34,761 nucleotides of DNA from JAILLW01 sp045640905 (lineage in GTDB: Bacteria > Bacillota > Clostridia > Lachnospirales > Lachnospiraceae). This document shows, piece by piece, positions 1-6,168 of this stretch; position 1 is the stretch's first letter; each line of letters starts with the position of its first letter. The stretch covers positions 1 through 34,761 of the forward strand of contig JAZUFW010000013.1 in NCBI GenBank assembly GCA_045640905.1, in the 5' to 3' direction. The notes beneath the pieces are model-generated. The model worked only from the letters and a program-made list of their open reading frames with translations, was not told the DNA's origin and made no database searches. The position numbers were made by a program, and so were the translations under genes.

Positions 1-310
1 GCGCAAAAAGTCCACTTATTAAGAAACTGAATCACTGGATGAATTCCTCAAGAACAGAGGAAATGAGGTGTTAAAAGTTATGGCAATCGATATGACATTT
101 GAAGCACGCGAAAAAATATTCAGACGAGAAGAACATGAAGACGGTGTGAAAGAAGGAATTGAGATTGGAATCACACAGTCAATTGAAAATTCCGTCTCAA
201 TGCTCAAAGGATTGAATATATCCAAGGAAGAGGCAATAGCTGCCCTTAATAAGTCACATCCGGGCTATTCTGATTTCATAACCGAAATGGCTGATAAGGT
301 GTACAAATAG
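1..310 (+). pseudogene. C-terminal remnant of an Rpn-type PD-(D/E)XK nuclease / putative transposase, broken at its 5' side
   Basis: The frame ending at 310 is open only from base 23; an in-frame TAA lies at 20-22. From base 23 the translation reads DEFLKNRGNEVLKVMAIDM, then FEAREKIFRREEHEDGVKEG, then a helical tail rich in Ile, Glu and Ser. A stretch of DEFL, a conserved Asn/Glu region and an acidic helix of the EEHEDGVKEGIEIG type is what I know from the C-terminal end of Rpn/PD-(D/E)XK transposase-like proteins, common multicopy genes in Lachnospiraceae. The nuclease core would lie upstream, outside the window. The stop at 20-22 means the copy is frameshifted or truncated, or that the first ~20 bases are unrelated sequence. 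It ends 17 nt before the next gene, whose translation may once have been linked to it. The family call is from pattern memory and is moderate. Confidence 0.45.
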
Positions 311-327
311 GAAGCGAAGGAATCGCT

Positions 328-1362
328 ATGAATACCAATGAAATAATACATGATTATTCGAATAATATATCCCGATATGAAACGCTCCGTGCCAAAGCGG
401 GGGATGTACTTGAAAAAATGATTGCCGATAACGGCTTTTTTACCCTCCCTTTGATGAGCAGAATTAAGTCAGTCGATTCGCTCAAGGGGAAAATATCCAA
501 AAAGCGCGGCAAAGTAACAAAACTGACAGACGTAAAGGACCTGTGCGGGTTCAGAATCATTACGTATTTTTCCGATGATGCGGACAGAATCGGGGATTGC
601 ATAGAGCAATTATTTATGGTGGTAAGGCGCGTGGACAAGCGAGTTTCCATGGAGCCGACTCAGTTTGGATATCTTTCTTTGCATTATGTTTGCGCGTTTA
701 AGGATGAAGATGCCAATGATGAGATTCGGGATTTGCTGTTTGAAATACAGATTCGAACGATTTTGCAGCATGCCTGGGCAGAAATAGAGCATGACCTCGG
801 ATACAAAAGTTCATACGGAGTACCCCAGGCTATTCGCAGGAATTTTTCACGTGTAGCTTCGCTTCTTGAAATGTGCGATGAAGAGTTCATCAAACTGAGG
901 GATAATTCGACGCAATACGCAATTGACGTCAGGGAAAAAATAATCAACGGAACGGCCGACGAGGTACCGCTTGATTTGGTTTCACTGAATGAGCATATGA
1001 AGAACAACTCAAAGATGCGCGAGTACTATGATGAACTGCAACGTGTTCATGGAATTGAAATATTCATAGTTGACATGGGTAATTACCTGGATCAGCTGAA
1101 AGCCTTGGGATTTACCACACTCGGGGATTTGATTGCGGCACTGAGAGAGCATAAGGAAATGATTACGGGACTGCTGCTTGAAAAGATTAAGAAAGCGGAT
1201 CTCGATATATGCGCCTGCAATATCATTATTAGGTACATGTGCACTGCGGAATTAATCAAGCGCAAGTATTCTGCTGAGGAATTATCGCGATATTACCATG
1301 TATTCCTGTATGATGAGGACCATATAAAACAAAAGATTCAGAAAATAATGAAGATGTATTAA
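328..1362 (+). CDS. RelA/SpoT-domain (p)ppGpp synthetase with C-terminal extension (344 aa)
   Basis: This is a single-domain alarmone synthetase: the family transfers pyrophosphate from ATP to GTP/GDP. The RelA/SpoT synthetase signature spans about residues 45-170. It includes SRIKSVDSLKGKISKKRG (ATP-binding R-x-K-x-x-S-x-x-x-K), DVKDLCGFRIITYF, FGYLSLHYV, FEIQIRT and QHAWAEIEHDLGYK. No N-terminal HD hydrolase domain and no TGS/ACT domains are present, so it is not a long Rel. After residue ~180 comes a ~160-residue mostly helical extension that I do not recognise. ATG at 328 follows GAAGGAATCG. The gene sits directly behind a nuclease-like remnant and ends in a strong terminator. It could be a housekeeping small alarmone synthetase, or a toxic/defence type with the extension acting as a regulatory or antitoxin-like domain; the sequence alone does not decide this. 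Confidence 0.85.
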   Translation: MNTNEIIHDYSNNISRYETLRAKAGDVLEKMIADNGFFTLPLMSRIKSVDSLKGKISKKRGKVTKLTDVKDLCGFRIITYFSDDADRIGDCIEQLFMVVRRVDKRVSMEPTQFGYLSLHYVCAFKDEDANDEIRDLLFEIQIRTILQHAWAEIEHDLGYKSSYGVPQAIRRNFSRVASLLEMCDEEFIKLRDNSTQYAIDVREKIINGTADEVPLDLVSLNEHMKNNSKMREYYDELQRVHGIEIFIVDMGNYLDQLKALGFTTLGDLIAALREHKEMITGLLLEKIKKADLDICACNIIIRYMCTAELIKRKYSAEELSRYYHVFLYDEDHIKQKIQKIMKMY

Positions 1363-1363
1363 T

Positions 1364-1390
1364 AAAAGCCCGGTCATTCCGGGCTTTTTA
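1364..1390 (+). terminator. Rho-independent terminator after the alarmone synthetase
   Basis: AAAAGCCCGG (1364-1373) pairs perfectly with CCGGGCTTTT (1379-1388) around a TCATT loop. The T-run is part of the 3' arm. It starts 2 nt after the stop codon. Confidence 0.92.
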
Positions 1391-1544
1391 TGATGAATAG
1401 CATGGTGGAATTGTTCGAAAATCGGTACCTTAGGATGGTAAATTATCTGACTACTTTTTGTAAATTGTGTGAAAAACCCTGACAAACCTTGTAAAATGGG
1501 CATTCTTGCCTGCGGAAAAAGTACTAAAAATAGTAAAAAAAATA

Positions 1545-1574
1545 TTGACGGCGGTACCAAATCGAGAATACTAT
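1545..1574 (+). promoter_or_regulatory. Sigma-A-type promoter for the PilZ/surface-protein unit
   Basis: TTGACG (1545-1550), an 18-nt spacer and TACTAT (1569-1574). It would start transcription near 1581 and leave a leader of about 125 nt before the PilZ ATG, carrying the long hairpin at 1605-1673. The rest of the 1391-1544 gap is AT-rich and holds nothing I recognise. Confidence 0.55.
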
Positions 1575-1604
1575 TATTTTACTAAAACATGATAAGGAAC
1601 GCCC

Positions 1605-1673
1605 GTAAAGAGCCTTATTATTGATAAAAGCATTTCCGCTTGGAAGTGATTTTATTGGTAATGAGGCTTTTAC
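1605..1673 (+). promoter_or_regulatory. Very long near-perfect leader hairpin upstream of the PilZ gene
   Basis: Three stacked stems share one axis. GTAAA (1605-1609) pairs with TTTAC (1669-1673). AGCCTTATTA (1611-1620) pairs with TAATGAGGCT (1659-1668) with one wobble. ATAAAAGCATTTCC (1624-1637) pairs with GGAAGTGATTTTAT (1642-1655) with one mismatch and one wobble, closing a GCTT loop. A competing helix exists: ATAAGG (1592-1597) can pair with CCTTAT (1613-1618), which would open the middle stem. No clean T-run follows, so it is not a standard terminator. It does not match the c-di-GMP riboswitch consensus as I remember it. It could be an attenuator, an mRNA-stabilising structure or a small palindromic repeat. 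Confidence 0.6.
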
Positions 1674-1706
1674 TTATTTAGTAACTGAATTACCGGAGGT
1701 GAAAAA

Positions 1707-2015
1707 ATGGAAGAAAGAAGAGAGATAAACAGAGTTGATTATGCAGTACGAAGCGTCATTGTGGTATGTGATACCTGCGAAAAGTACTACGTAGATGTAA
1801 AAAATGTCAGCCCCTTGGGAATGGGTATTACAGCTCCGGCAGATTTACCCGATATCTTAGGTAAGGACATCATTATTGTAGCGGACACATTGATAATGTA
1901 CGCAGATGTCAACAGACAGGAAGTAAATCCCGATGGAACTTTCCAAATCGGAATATCCGCAAAGAAGTTTACACCGGATGTTTTGCAATATTTATTTGAT
2001 CATATAGCCGAATAG
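1707..2015 (+). CDS. PilZ-domain c-di-GMP receptor (102 aa)
   Basis: A stand-alone PilZ domain, the commonest c-di-GMP effector fold. The binding signature is visible: REINR near the N-terminus (RxxxR) and NVSPLGMGI at about residues 33-41, fitting (D/N)xSxxG. The small beta-rich body (IIIVADTLIMYADVNR, then FQIGISAKKF) and its length fit a single domain. No output domain is attached, so it must act on a partner. ATG 1707 is preceded by CCGGAGGTG, an excellent ribosome site. The next gene, 72 nt downstream, encodes a wall-anchored surface protein, and no terminator separates them. That makes a co-transcribed c-di-GMP/surface-protein unit plausible (inference). Confidence 0.8.
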   Translation: MEERREINRVDYAVRSVIVVCDTCEKYYVDVKNVSPLGMGITAPADLPDILGKDIIIVADTLIMYADVNRQEVNPDGTFQIGISAKKFTPDVLQYLFDHIAE

Positions 2016-2087
2016 AGAGCTATTGATAATAGAAAGAGTAAAAGTAAAAGGAATTTTTGGTAATAATTCACGAGAGGAGAAAACGGC

Positions 2088-4202
2088 ATGAAAAACAAAG
2101 TTTTAATGGCAATGGGAATCGGTATCGCAGCAGCTATGGTACCCGCAGTGGCTTCATTTGCTGAGGAAGGCAATCTTTCCGAAGCAGAGGTTAAGGATAT
2201 TATAGAGAATGCTGACGGTCAGGATGTTGTATTGGACGAAAAGACAGACAACACCGATTACACTAATGATAATGATCAAGACGACAGAATCACAGTTGTA
2301 CAGGAACCCGGTGCTTGGGACAATATCGACCAGTCTACGTTACAGGAAGGCGATGACAATCTCACAGATCCTCAAAAGGTTGCTGAGGTTACAATTGAAG
2401 ATCATGTTGATGACGGAGTTAATAAAGGTACTGTTCTCGATAAGTACGGTCATGAAAGTTATATAAAGACAGAAACAACAGATCAGGCTGTTGAAGAAAA
2501 GATAGAAGAAATTGAGAAAGATCCGAATAAAAAGGTCGTTAATCAGACCGAGTTTGATGATAGAGTAGACCTCGATGTTGAAAAAACTCTCACAGATGAT
2601 GAGATTGGTGAAGAGATTAAGGAAGCAATTGAGGACCTTGAGGAAGATGGCTATTCAGTTGATGACGAAAAGGATGTTACAACTGATGCAGACGGCAATG
2701 TTACTGTAGTTGGCCATAAAGATGTTAATAAATCAGATGACGAGATGCAGGCCGGTATTGATAGCGCCAAGGAAGCTATTAAGGCTGAACTTGCTAAATA
2801 TGGTAATGGTGAAATTGTTTGGAATCGGACAGAGCCGGACCCGAATACAGGTGATGTTAAGGTAACAGGAACATTGAAGATATCCAAGGGCACCAACCAG
2901 GATCTGATTGATGCGCTTATGGCAGAACTTGGAAGTGAATATACATTTGTAAGCGCTGCTGATGACCCGACTGATCCTGATAAGCTGGTTATTACCGTAT
3001 CACATGAAGTGGCAAGAGATGCTGCTGCTATTCAGGCTGATATTAATGCAGCAAAAAGCGACCTTACAAACGGAAAACAGAATGGAGAAAAGATCCTTTC
3101 TATCGATGACAGTAAAAAGACCAGTGATGGCAAACAGCAGATTATTACAGCAACATATTATGATGAAAGAATTGATGAGTTAGAAGGAATCGGTGGTGAT
3201 TGCGATAATCTTCAGAGTAATCAAGGAAATGTTGATGGTACAATTGGATATCGTCATAAAACCGGAAGCGGACAGCAAAATTCTGATTTTGATAAAGCAT
3301 TTTGGAGTGGCATTATCGATGATGTTATTGCAAATGGCGAGAAAAACGGAGTTGATGTTTTCGTTTATGACGGAACCGACGCCAATGGGCTGATTAGCTT
3401 AATCAAAGAAGTTAGTAACAAAGGACTCGATATGTCGAACGTTGTCATTGTTGCTAAAAACAAACTGGGAGGAAATCTTGTACTTCCTGACCTTAACGGC
3501 AAGAGTTTTGGAACGTTACTCCTTAATCCTGATGATAATGTCAAAATCGAAGATGATGCCAATGGTAATATTGTAGCGTATCATATTCATTTTAAGGATT
3601 CGGCTAAACTTACAGTTGGAGATATGTCAAAGATTCTTAAGACGGCTACTAAGAGAACTGAAACCAAGTATGTTGACCTCTATGAGAATAAAAATGAGGA
3701 TTATACGAAGGATAAATTATTCGACAAGTATACTGCAGATGAAACTGTTAAGGGACAGAAGACTGTTGACAGCGAACCTGTAACTATTAATAGGGTTGTT
3801 AAGAGCACAGAAACTGTTTATAGACAGTGGAGCATAGATAAGAAAACTACCAGAACATTCTATGCAGAACGCAGACATGATCCCGAGCCTAATCCCGAAC
3901 CCAATCCGGAACCAAATCCGGAACCCGGACCGGCAACACCTCCTACTTATACAGCACCTGCATCCGCACCCGCAGCTGCGCCTGCAGCTCCCGCAGTACT
4001 CGGTGCTCGTAGAGCAGACGGTTCTGCAGCAGTTCTTGGTGCCAAGAGAGGAATGGACCAGGCAGTACTTGGAAAGAGACGTGCTCCCGAAACAGGTGAT
4101 ACAATGGCTATCTTTGGATGGTTAGCAGGCCTGAGCGCTTCTATGGGCGGTATCGGTGCTTCTGCAAAGGCTCTTAAGAAGTCAAAGAAGGAGAGCAAGT
4201 AA
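2088..4202 (+). CDS. Large secreted acidic protein with C-terminal sortase-type anchor (704 aa)
   Basis: An exported, probably wall-anchored protein of unknown function. Residues 1-25 form a signal peptide ending SFA|EE. Residues ~28-320 are very acidic and contain degenerate modules of ~70-90 residues built on an 'xxGY/F-x-V ... D-DG-V/I-T-V-G ... A-I-x-A/S-I-x-x-A-K' pattern. Residues ~400-530 form a more globular beta-rich region (DVFVYDGTDANG, NVVIVAKNKLGGNLVLPDL). Residues ~595-640 are a linker of NPEP repeats then Pro/Ala. The tail carries three VLG-(A/K)-(K/R)R repeats spaced 11-12 residues apart, then APETGD (about 666-671), a hydrophobic stretch and KKSKKESK. That is a tripartite sorting signal with Ala in place of the Leu of LPxTG. 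GAGAGGAG precedes ATG 2088. It could be an adhesin or a structural wall protein; I cannot say which. Confidence 0.72.
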   Translation: MKNKVLMAMGIGIAAAMVPAVASFAEEGNLSEAEVKDIIENADGQDVVLDEKTDNTDYTNDNDQDDRITVVQEPGAWDNIDQSTLQEGDDNLTDPQKVAEVTIEDHVDDGVNKGTVLDKYGHESYIKTETTDQAVEEKIEEIEKDPNKKVVNQTEFDDRVDLDVEKTLTDDEIGEEIKEAIEDLEEDGYSVDDEKDVTTDADGNVTVVGHKDVNKSDDEMQAGIDSAKEAIKAELAKYGNGEIVWNRTEPDPNTGDVKVTGTLKISKGTNQDLIDALMAELGSEYTFVSAADDPTDPDKLVITVSHEVARDAAAIQADINAAKSDLTNGKQNGEKILSIDDSKKTSDGKQQIITATYYDERIDELEGIGGDCDNLQSNQGNVDGTIGYRHKTGSGQQNSDFDKAFWSGIIDDVIANGEKNGVDVFVYDGTDANGLISLIKEVSNKGLDMSNVVIVAKNKLGGNLVLPDLNGKSFGTLLLNPDDNVKIEDDANGNIVAYHIHFKDSAKLTVGDMSKILKTATKRTETKYVDLYENKNEDYTKDKLFDKYTADETVKGQKTVDSEPVTINRVVKSTETVYRQWSIDKKTTRTFYAERRHDPEPNPEPNPEPNPEPGPATPPTYTAPASAPAAAPAAPAVLGARRADGSAAVLGAKRGMDQAVLGKRRAPETGDTMAIFGWLAGLSASMGGIGASAKALKKSKKESK

Positions 4203-4232
4203 TAAACGTATATTGATAATAAGTAGTAACTC

Positions 4233-4264
4233 AAGCCCTCCGACTAATTCGGAGGGCTTTTTTA
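4233..4264 (+). terminator. Rho-independent terminator after the surface-protein gene
   Basis: AAGCCCTCCGA (4233-4243) and TCGGAGGGCTT (4249-4259) form a perfect 11-bp stem with a CTAAT loop, followed by a T-run. It ends just where the first 88-bp repeat begins. Confidence 0.93.
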
Positions 4265-4441
4265 TGTGCGATAAGGCGTCAAGCGGATATTGTGCTTGCA
4301 CGAATATCCATTTGACGCCAACGTACAATCGAGCAGGAATCAGCCTGCTCGATGTGCGATAAGGCGTCAAGCGGATATTGTGCTTGCACGAATATCCATT
4401 TGACGCCAAAGTTCAATCGAGTAGGAAGCCGCCTACTCGAT
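4264..4441 (+). repeat. Two tandem 88-bp structured repeats, each with two hairpins
   Basis: Copy 1 starts at 4264 (ATGTGCGATAAGG) and copy 2 at 4352, an exact 88-nt period. Each copy holds a long hairpin. In copy 1, GGCGTCAA (4275-4282) pairs with TTGACGCC (4312-4319), GGATATT with AATATCC inside it, and GTGC-TT-GCAC at the tip. Copy 2 has the same at 4363-4407 with no change. A second 10-bp hairpin follows: ATCGAGCAGG/CCTGCTCGAT (4328-4353) in copy 1 and ATCGAGTAGG/CCTACTCGAT (4416-4441) in copy 2. The C-to-T and G-to-A changes are compensatory, and the loops differ (AATCAG, AAGCCG). No ORF fits. It looks like a small intergenic palindromic repeat family or a repeated structured RNA. The rest of the 4203-4564 gap holds only the terminator and the hairpin at 4503. 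Confidence 0.85.
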
Positions 4442-4502
4442 TTATTAGCCCTTTTTCTCGCTTCATTCGTATGATATTGTAGATTTAGGAGAAGATATTT
4501 TG

Positions 4503-4527
4503 TACAGCCGGCGAAAGCCGGACTGTA
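4503..4527 (+). promoter_or_regulatory. GNRA-tetraloop hairpin in the leader of the double-glycine protein genes
   Basis: TACAG-CCGGC (4503-4512), loop GAAA, then GCCGG-A-CTGTA (4517-4527): a 10-bp stem with one bulged A and a stable C(GAAA)G tetraloop. It ends 37 nt before the ATG at 4565. No T-run follows. A possible -10 (TATGAT, 4470-4475) lies upstream, but I see no convincing -35. Confidence 0.55.
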
Positions 4528-4564
4528 GAATCGCTGGCAAGTGTATGGGAAAGAAGGGGAAATT

Positions 4565-4954
4565 ATGAAGGAAGAATTCGAAGAAAAACTTAATAAGATT
4601 AATGAAGAACAGGAAAAGGAAATTAATTCTGAAGAATTGTCAGAGGTAGCAGGTGGCAGGGGAGGAGAATCCGATTCGCCTTCATATATTAAAGTAACAA
4701 ATGCTTCCGGTTGCTTAATATGGTGTACAATTGGTGGACCGATTACACGTGAGGATTTTGGAAGATTTCCTTTGGGACAGTCTAGGACAGTATATCTTAC
4801 TCCTGATGATTACGGTGCAAAAGTTTTTGTACAGTCCGATGGTTTGCCTGAAATAATCAATGTTGTCGATGAATATGTGGAGACTCCGTGTCATATAGAG
4901 TATCGTGTCAAAGGAACTTTGTTCAAAATGTCTTATGAGAAAATCGAACATTGA
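4565..4954 (+). CDS. Double-glycine-leader secreted protein, unknown cargo domain, copy 1 (129 aa)
   Basis: The N-terminus is a charged leader, rich in Glu/Lys, ending SEELSEVAGG at residues 22-31. This matches the double-glycine leader cleaved by C39-peptidase ABC exporters of bacteriocins and peptide pheromones. Cleavage would release a ~98-residue protein, larger than a typical class II bacteriocin. The cargo begins YIKVTNASGCLIW and continues with short beta-like strands: FPLGQSRTVYLTPDD, VFVQSDGLPEI, HIEYRVKGTLFKMSYEKIEH. It has three Cys, one pair in GCLIWC. I do not recognise this domain. ATG 4565 is chosen over the ATG at 4541 because AAGAAGGGGAAATT sits just before it and the same arrangement precedes the paralogue. 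No C39 exporter or immunity gene is visible in the window. Confidence 0.75.
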   Translation: MKEEFEEKLNKINEEQEKEINSEELSEVAGGRGGESDSPSYIKVTNASGCLIWCTIGGPITREDFGRFPLGQSRTVYLTPDDYGAKVFVQSDGLPEIINVVDEYVETPCHIEYRVKGTLFKMSYEKIEH

Positions 4955-4992
4955 GTAGAATTGTTAACAAGTGTATGGAAGAAGGGGATATT

Positions 4993-5388
4993 ATGAAGAA
5001 AATTTCTGAAGAAAACCGTAATGAAGAACGGGATTTGAAACTCAAATCGGAAGAATTGTCGAAAGTTACTGGTGGTACAGTAGGTGTTCCTATAAAGAAA
5101 CCTTATATTAAAATTACAAATGATTCCGGCTGCTTGATATGGGTTACTATTAGTAGTGTCGAAACACATGTGTGTACGGACAGGTTTCCGTTAGGGCAGT
5201 CCAAGACGATTGAACTTTCTCCGGATGATACATGCGTGAATGTGCTAGTACAGTCCGATGGTGTACCTGATATATACAATGTTGTCGAGGAATCTGTGTG
5301 GGCTCCGTGCTGTATAGAGTATCGTATCAAAGGAACTTTGTTCAAAATGTCTTATCAGAAAATCGAACACAGCAATCTGCCGGATTGA
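4993..5388 (+). CDS. Double-glycine-leader secreted protein, copy 2 (131 aa)
   Basis: A diverged tandem copy of the preceding gene. Leader residues 1-28 end SEELSKVTGG; the predicted cargo is ~103 residues. Shared blocks are YIKITN-SGCLIW, RFPLGQSKTIELSPDD, V-VQSDG-P-I-NVV-E, and PC-IEYR-KGTLFKMSY-KIEH. The proteins differ most just after the GG and in the TISSVETHVCTD region, as expected of secreted proteins under diversifying pressure. There are five Cys, including a CC pair where copy 1 has one. ATG 4993 follows GAAGGGGATATT; the TTG frame at 4951 lies upstream of that site and is rejected. The upstream ~45 bp resembles that of copy 1, so the duplication unit is about 4525-4954. Function is unknown: bacteriocin-like, a signal, or an effector. 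Confidence 0.75.
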   Translation: MKKISEENRNEERDLKLKSEELSKVTGGTVGVPIKKPYIKITNDSGCLIWVTISSVETHVCTDRFPLGQSKTIELSPDDTCVNVLVQSDGVPDIYNVVEESVWAPCCIEYRIKGTLFKMSYQKIEHSNLPD

Positions 5389-5448
5389 TTGTTCTACCCT
5401 GCAGTATGCACAGAGAATCGTTTGAAATAAACTTAAGAAATGCTAATC

Positions 5449-5483
5449 ACAGAGCCTTTGCCGTTGGCAGAGGCTCTGTTTTT
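5449..5483 (+). terminator. Rho-independent terminator after the double-glycine pair
   Basis: ACAGAGCCTTTGCC (5449-5462) and GGCAGAGGCTCTGT (5466-5479) form a 14-bp stem with one wobble and a GTT loop, followed by TTTTT. Confidence 0.93.
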
Positions 5484-5505
5484 GCAATCGTTTTTCAGTC
5501 ATGTT

Positions 5506-5534
5506 TTGAAATATGATACATTAACTGTTAAAAT
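5506..5534 (+). promoter_or_regulatory. Sigma-A-type promoter for the YgjV/M48-like gene pair
   Basis: TTGAAA (5506-5511), a 17-nt spacer and TAAAAT (5529-5534), 30 nt before the chosen TTG start and just after the preceding terminator. Confidence 0.65.
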
Positions 5535-5564
5535 AGAAATAGTGTTCTTTTGGAGGTGATGAGT

Positions 5565-6155
5565 TTGGTAGAGATTATCGGATATATAGGTTCGGGACTG
5601 GTTATGATATCGATGCTTATGACTTCGGTCAAAAAGCTGAGAATCATTAATACCGTAGGAAGCGTCATTTTCACGGTTTATGCGATTATTATCAAATCAT
5701 ATCCGACCGCGATTATGAATGTTTTCCTGGTTTTTATTAATCTGTATCATTTGTATAAATTGATGAGAACATCAAAACCGTACGGGCTGATTGAGTGCGG
5801 TGATGACGATGCGTCAATCCGTTATTTTCTTGATTATTACAAGGATGAAATAAAGATTTTTTATCCCAATTTTGACATGGAAACGAAAGGTCGATTTGTT
5901 TTGGCTACAGTATGTGAAGAAAAGACCATCGGAGTTTTGGTAGCCAATAAAACGGGAGAAGGGAATCTACATATTTTGTTGGATTATGTATCTGCCGGAT
6001 ACAGAGATTTGGGGCCGGCGAAATTTGTCAGTAAGGAATTGAAAAAGCTGGGATACAAATCTTTGAGTATGGACTTTGATACCAGTACCGACTCCGTATT
6101 TATAAAGAAGTTCGGATATGTTTCCGATGGAAGTAAACTGGTCAAAGAACTGTAA
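5565..6155 (+). CDS. YgjV-like membrane domain fused to a GNAT-like domain (196 aa)
   Basis: The N-terminal ~75 residues are three or four hydrophobic segments (IIGYIGSGLVMISMLMTSVKKLR, VGSVIFTVYAIIIKSYPTAI, MNVFLVFINLYHLYKLM). This resembles the YgjV family of small inner-membrane proteins, whose role is unknown. After residue ~80 comes a soluble domain with acetyltransferase-like traits: a beta-strand that 'reads' as FVLATVCEEKTIGVLV, then LDYVSAGYRDLGPAKFV, and FIKKFGYVSDGSKLV near the end, like the GF/GY terminus of GNAT proteins. A clear acetyl-CoA loop (Q/RxxGxG/A) is not obvious. TTG 5565 is chosen because GGAGGTGA lies 5 nt before it; the in-frame TTG/ATG at 5550/5559 overlap that site. 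The next gene starts 14 nt later. Confidence 0.65.
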   Translation: MVEIIGYIGSGLVMISMLMTSVKKLRIINTVGSVIFTVYAIIIKSYPTAIMNVFLVFINLYHLYKLMRTSKPYGLIECGDDDASIRYFLDYYKDEIKIFYPNFDMETKGRFVLATVCEEKTIGVLVANKTGEGNLHILLDYVSAGYRDLGPAKFVSKELKKLGYKSLSMDFDTSTDSVFIKKFGYVSDGSKLVKEL

Positions 6156-6168
6156 TGAGGTTGTGCTA

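Noticed and set aside
1605..1673. c-di-GMP-I (GEMM) riboswitch before the PilZ gene
   Set aside because: The conserved GEMM sequence blocks (such as the CACGCA/GGCAAACC core) are absent; only a long hairpin is seen.
4156..4409. Small ORFs on either strand across the 88-bp repeats and terminator
   Set aside because: They read through a strong terminator and palindromic repeats, lack ribosome sites and have no family signal.
4264..4441. CRISPR array
   Set aside because: Only two copies, an 88-bp unit that is itself palindromic, and no spacers or cas genes.
4541..4564. ATG 4541 as start of the first double-glycine protein
   Set aside because: The strong ribosome site lies between 4541 and 4565, and the paralogue starts at the matching downstream ATG.
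5298..5516. 72-codon + strand ORF spanning the end of the second double-glycine gene
   Set aside because: It overlaps a coding frame and runs through the terminator.
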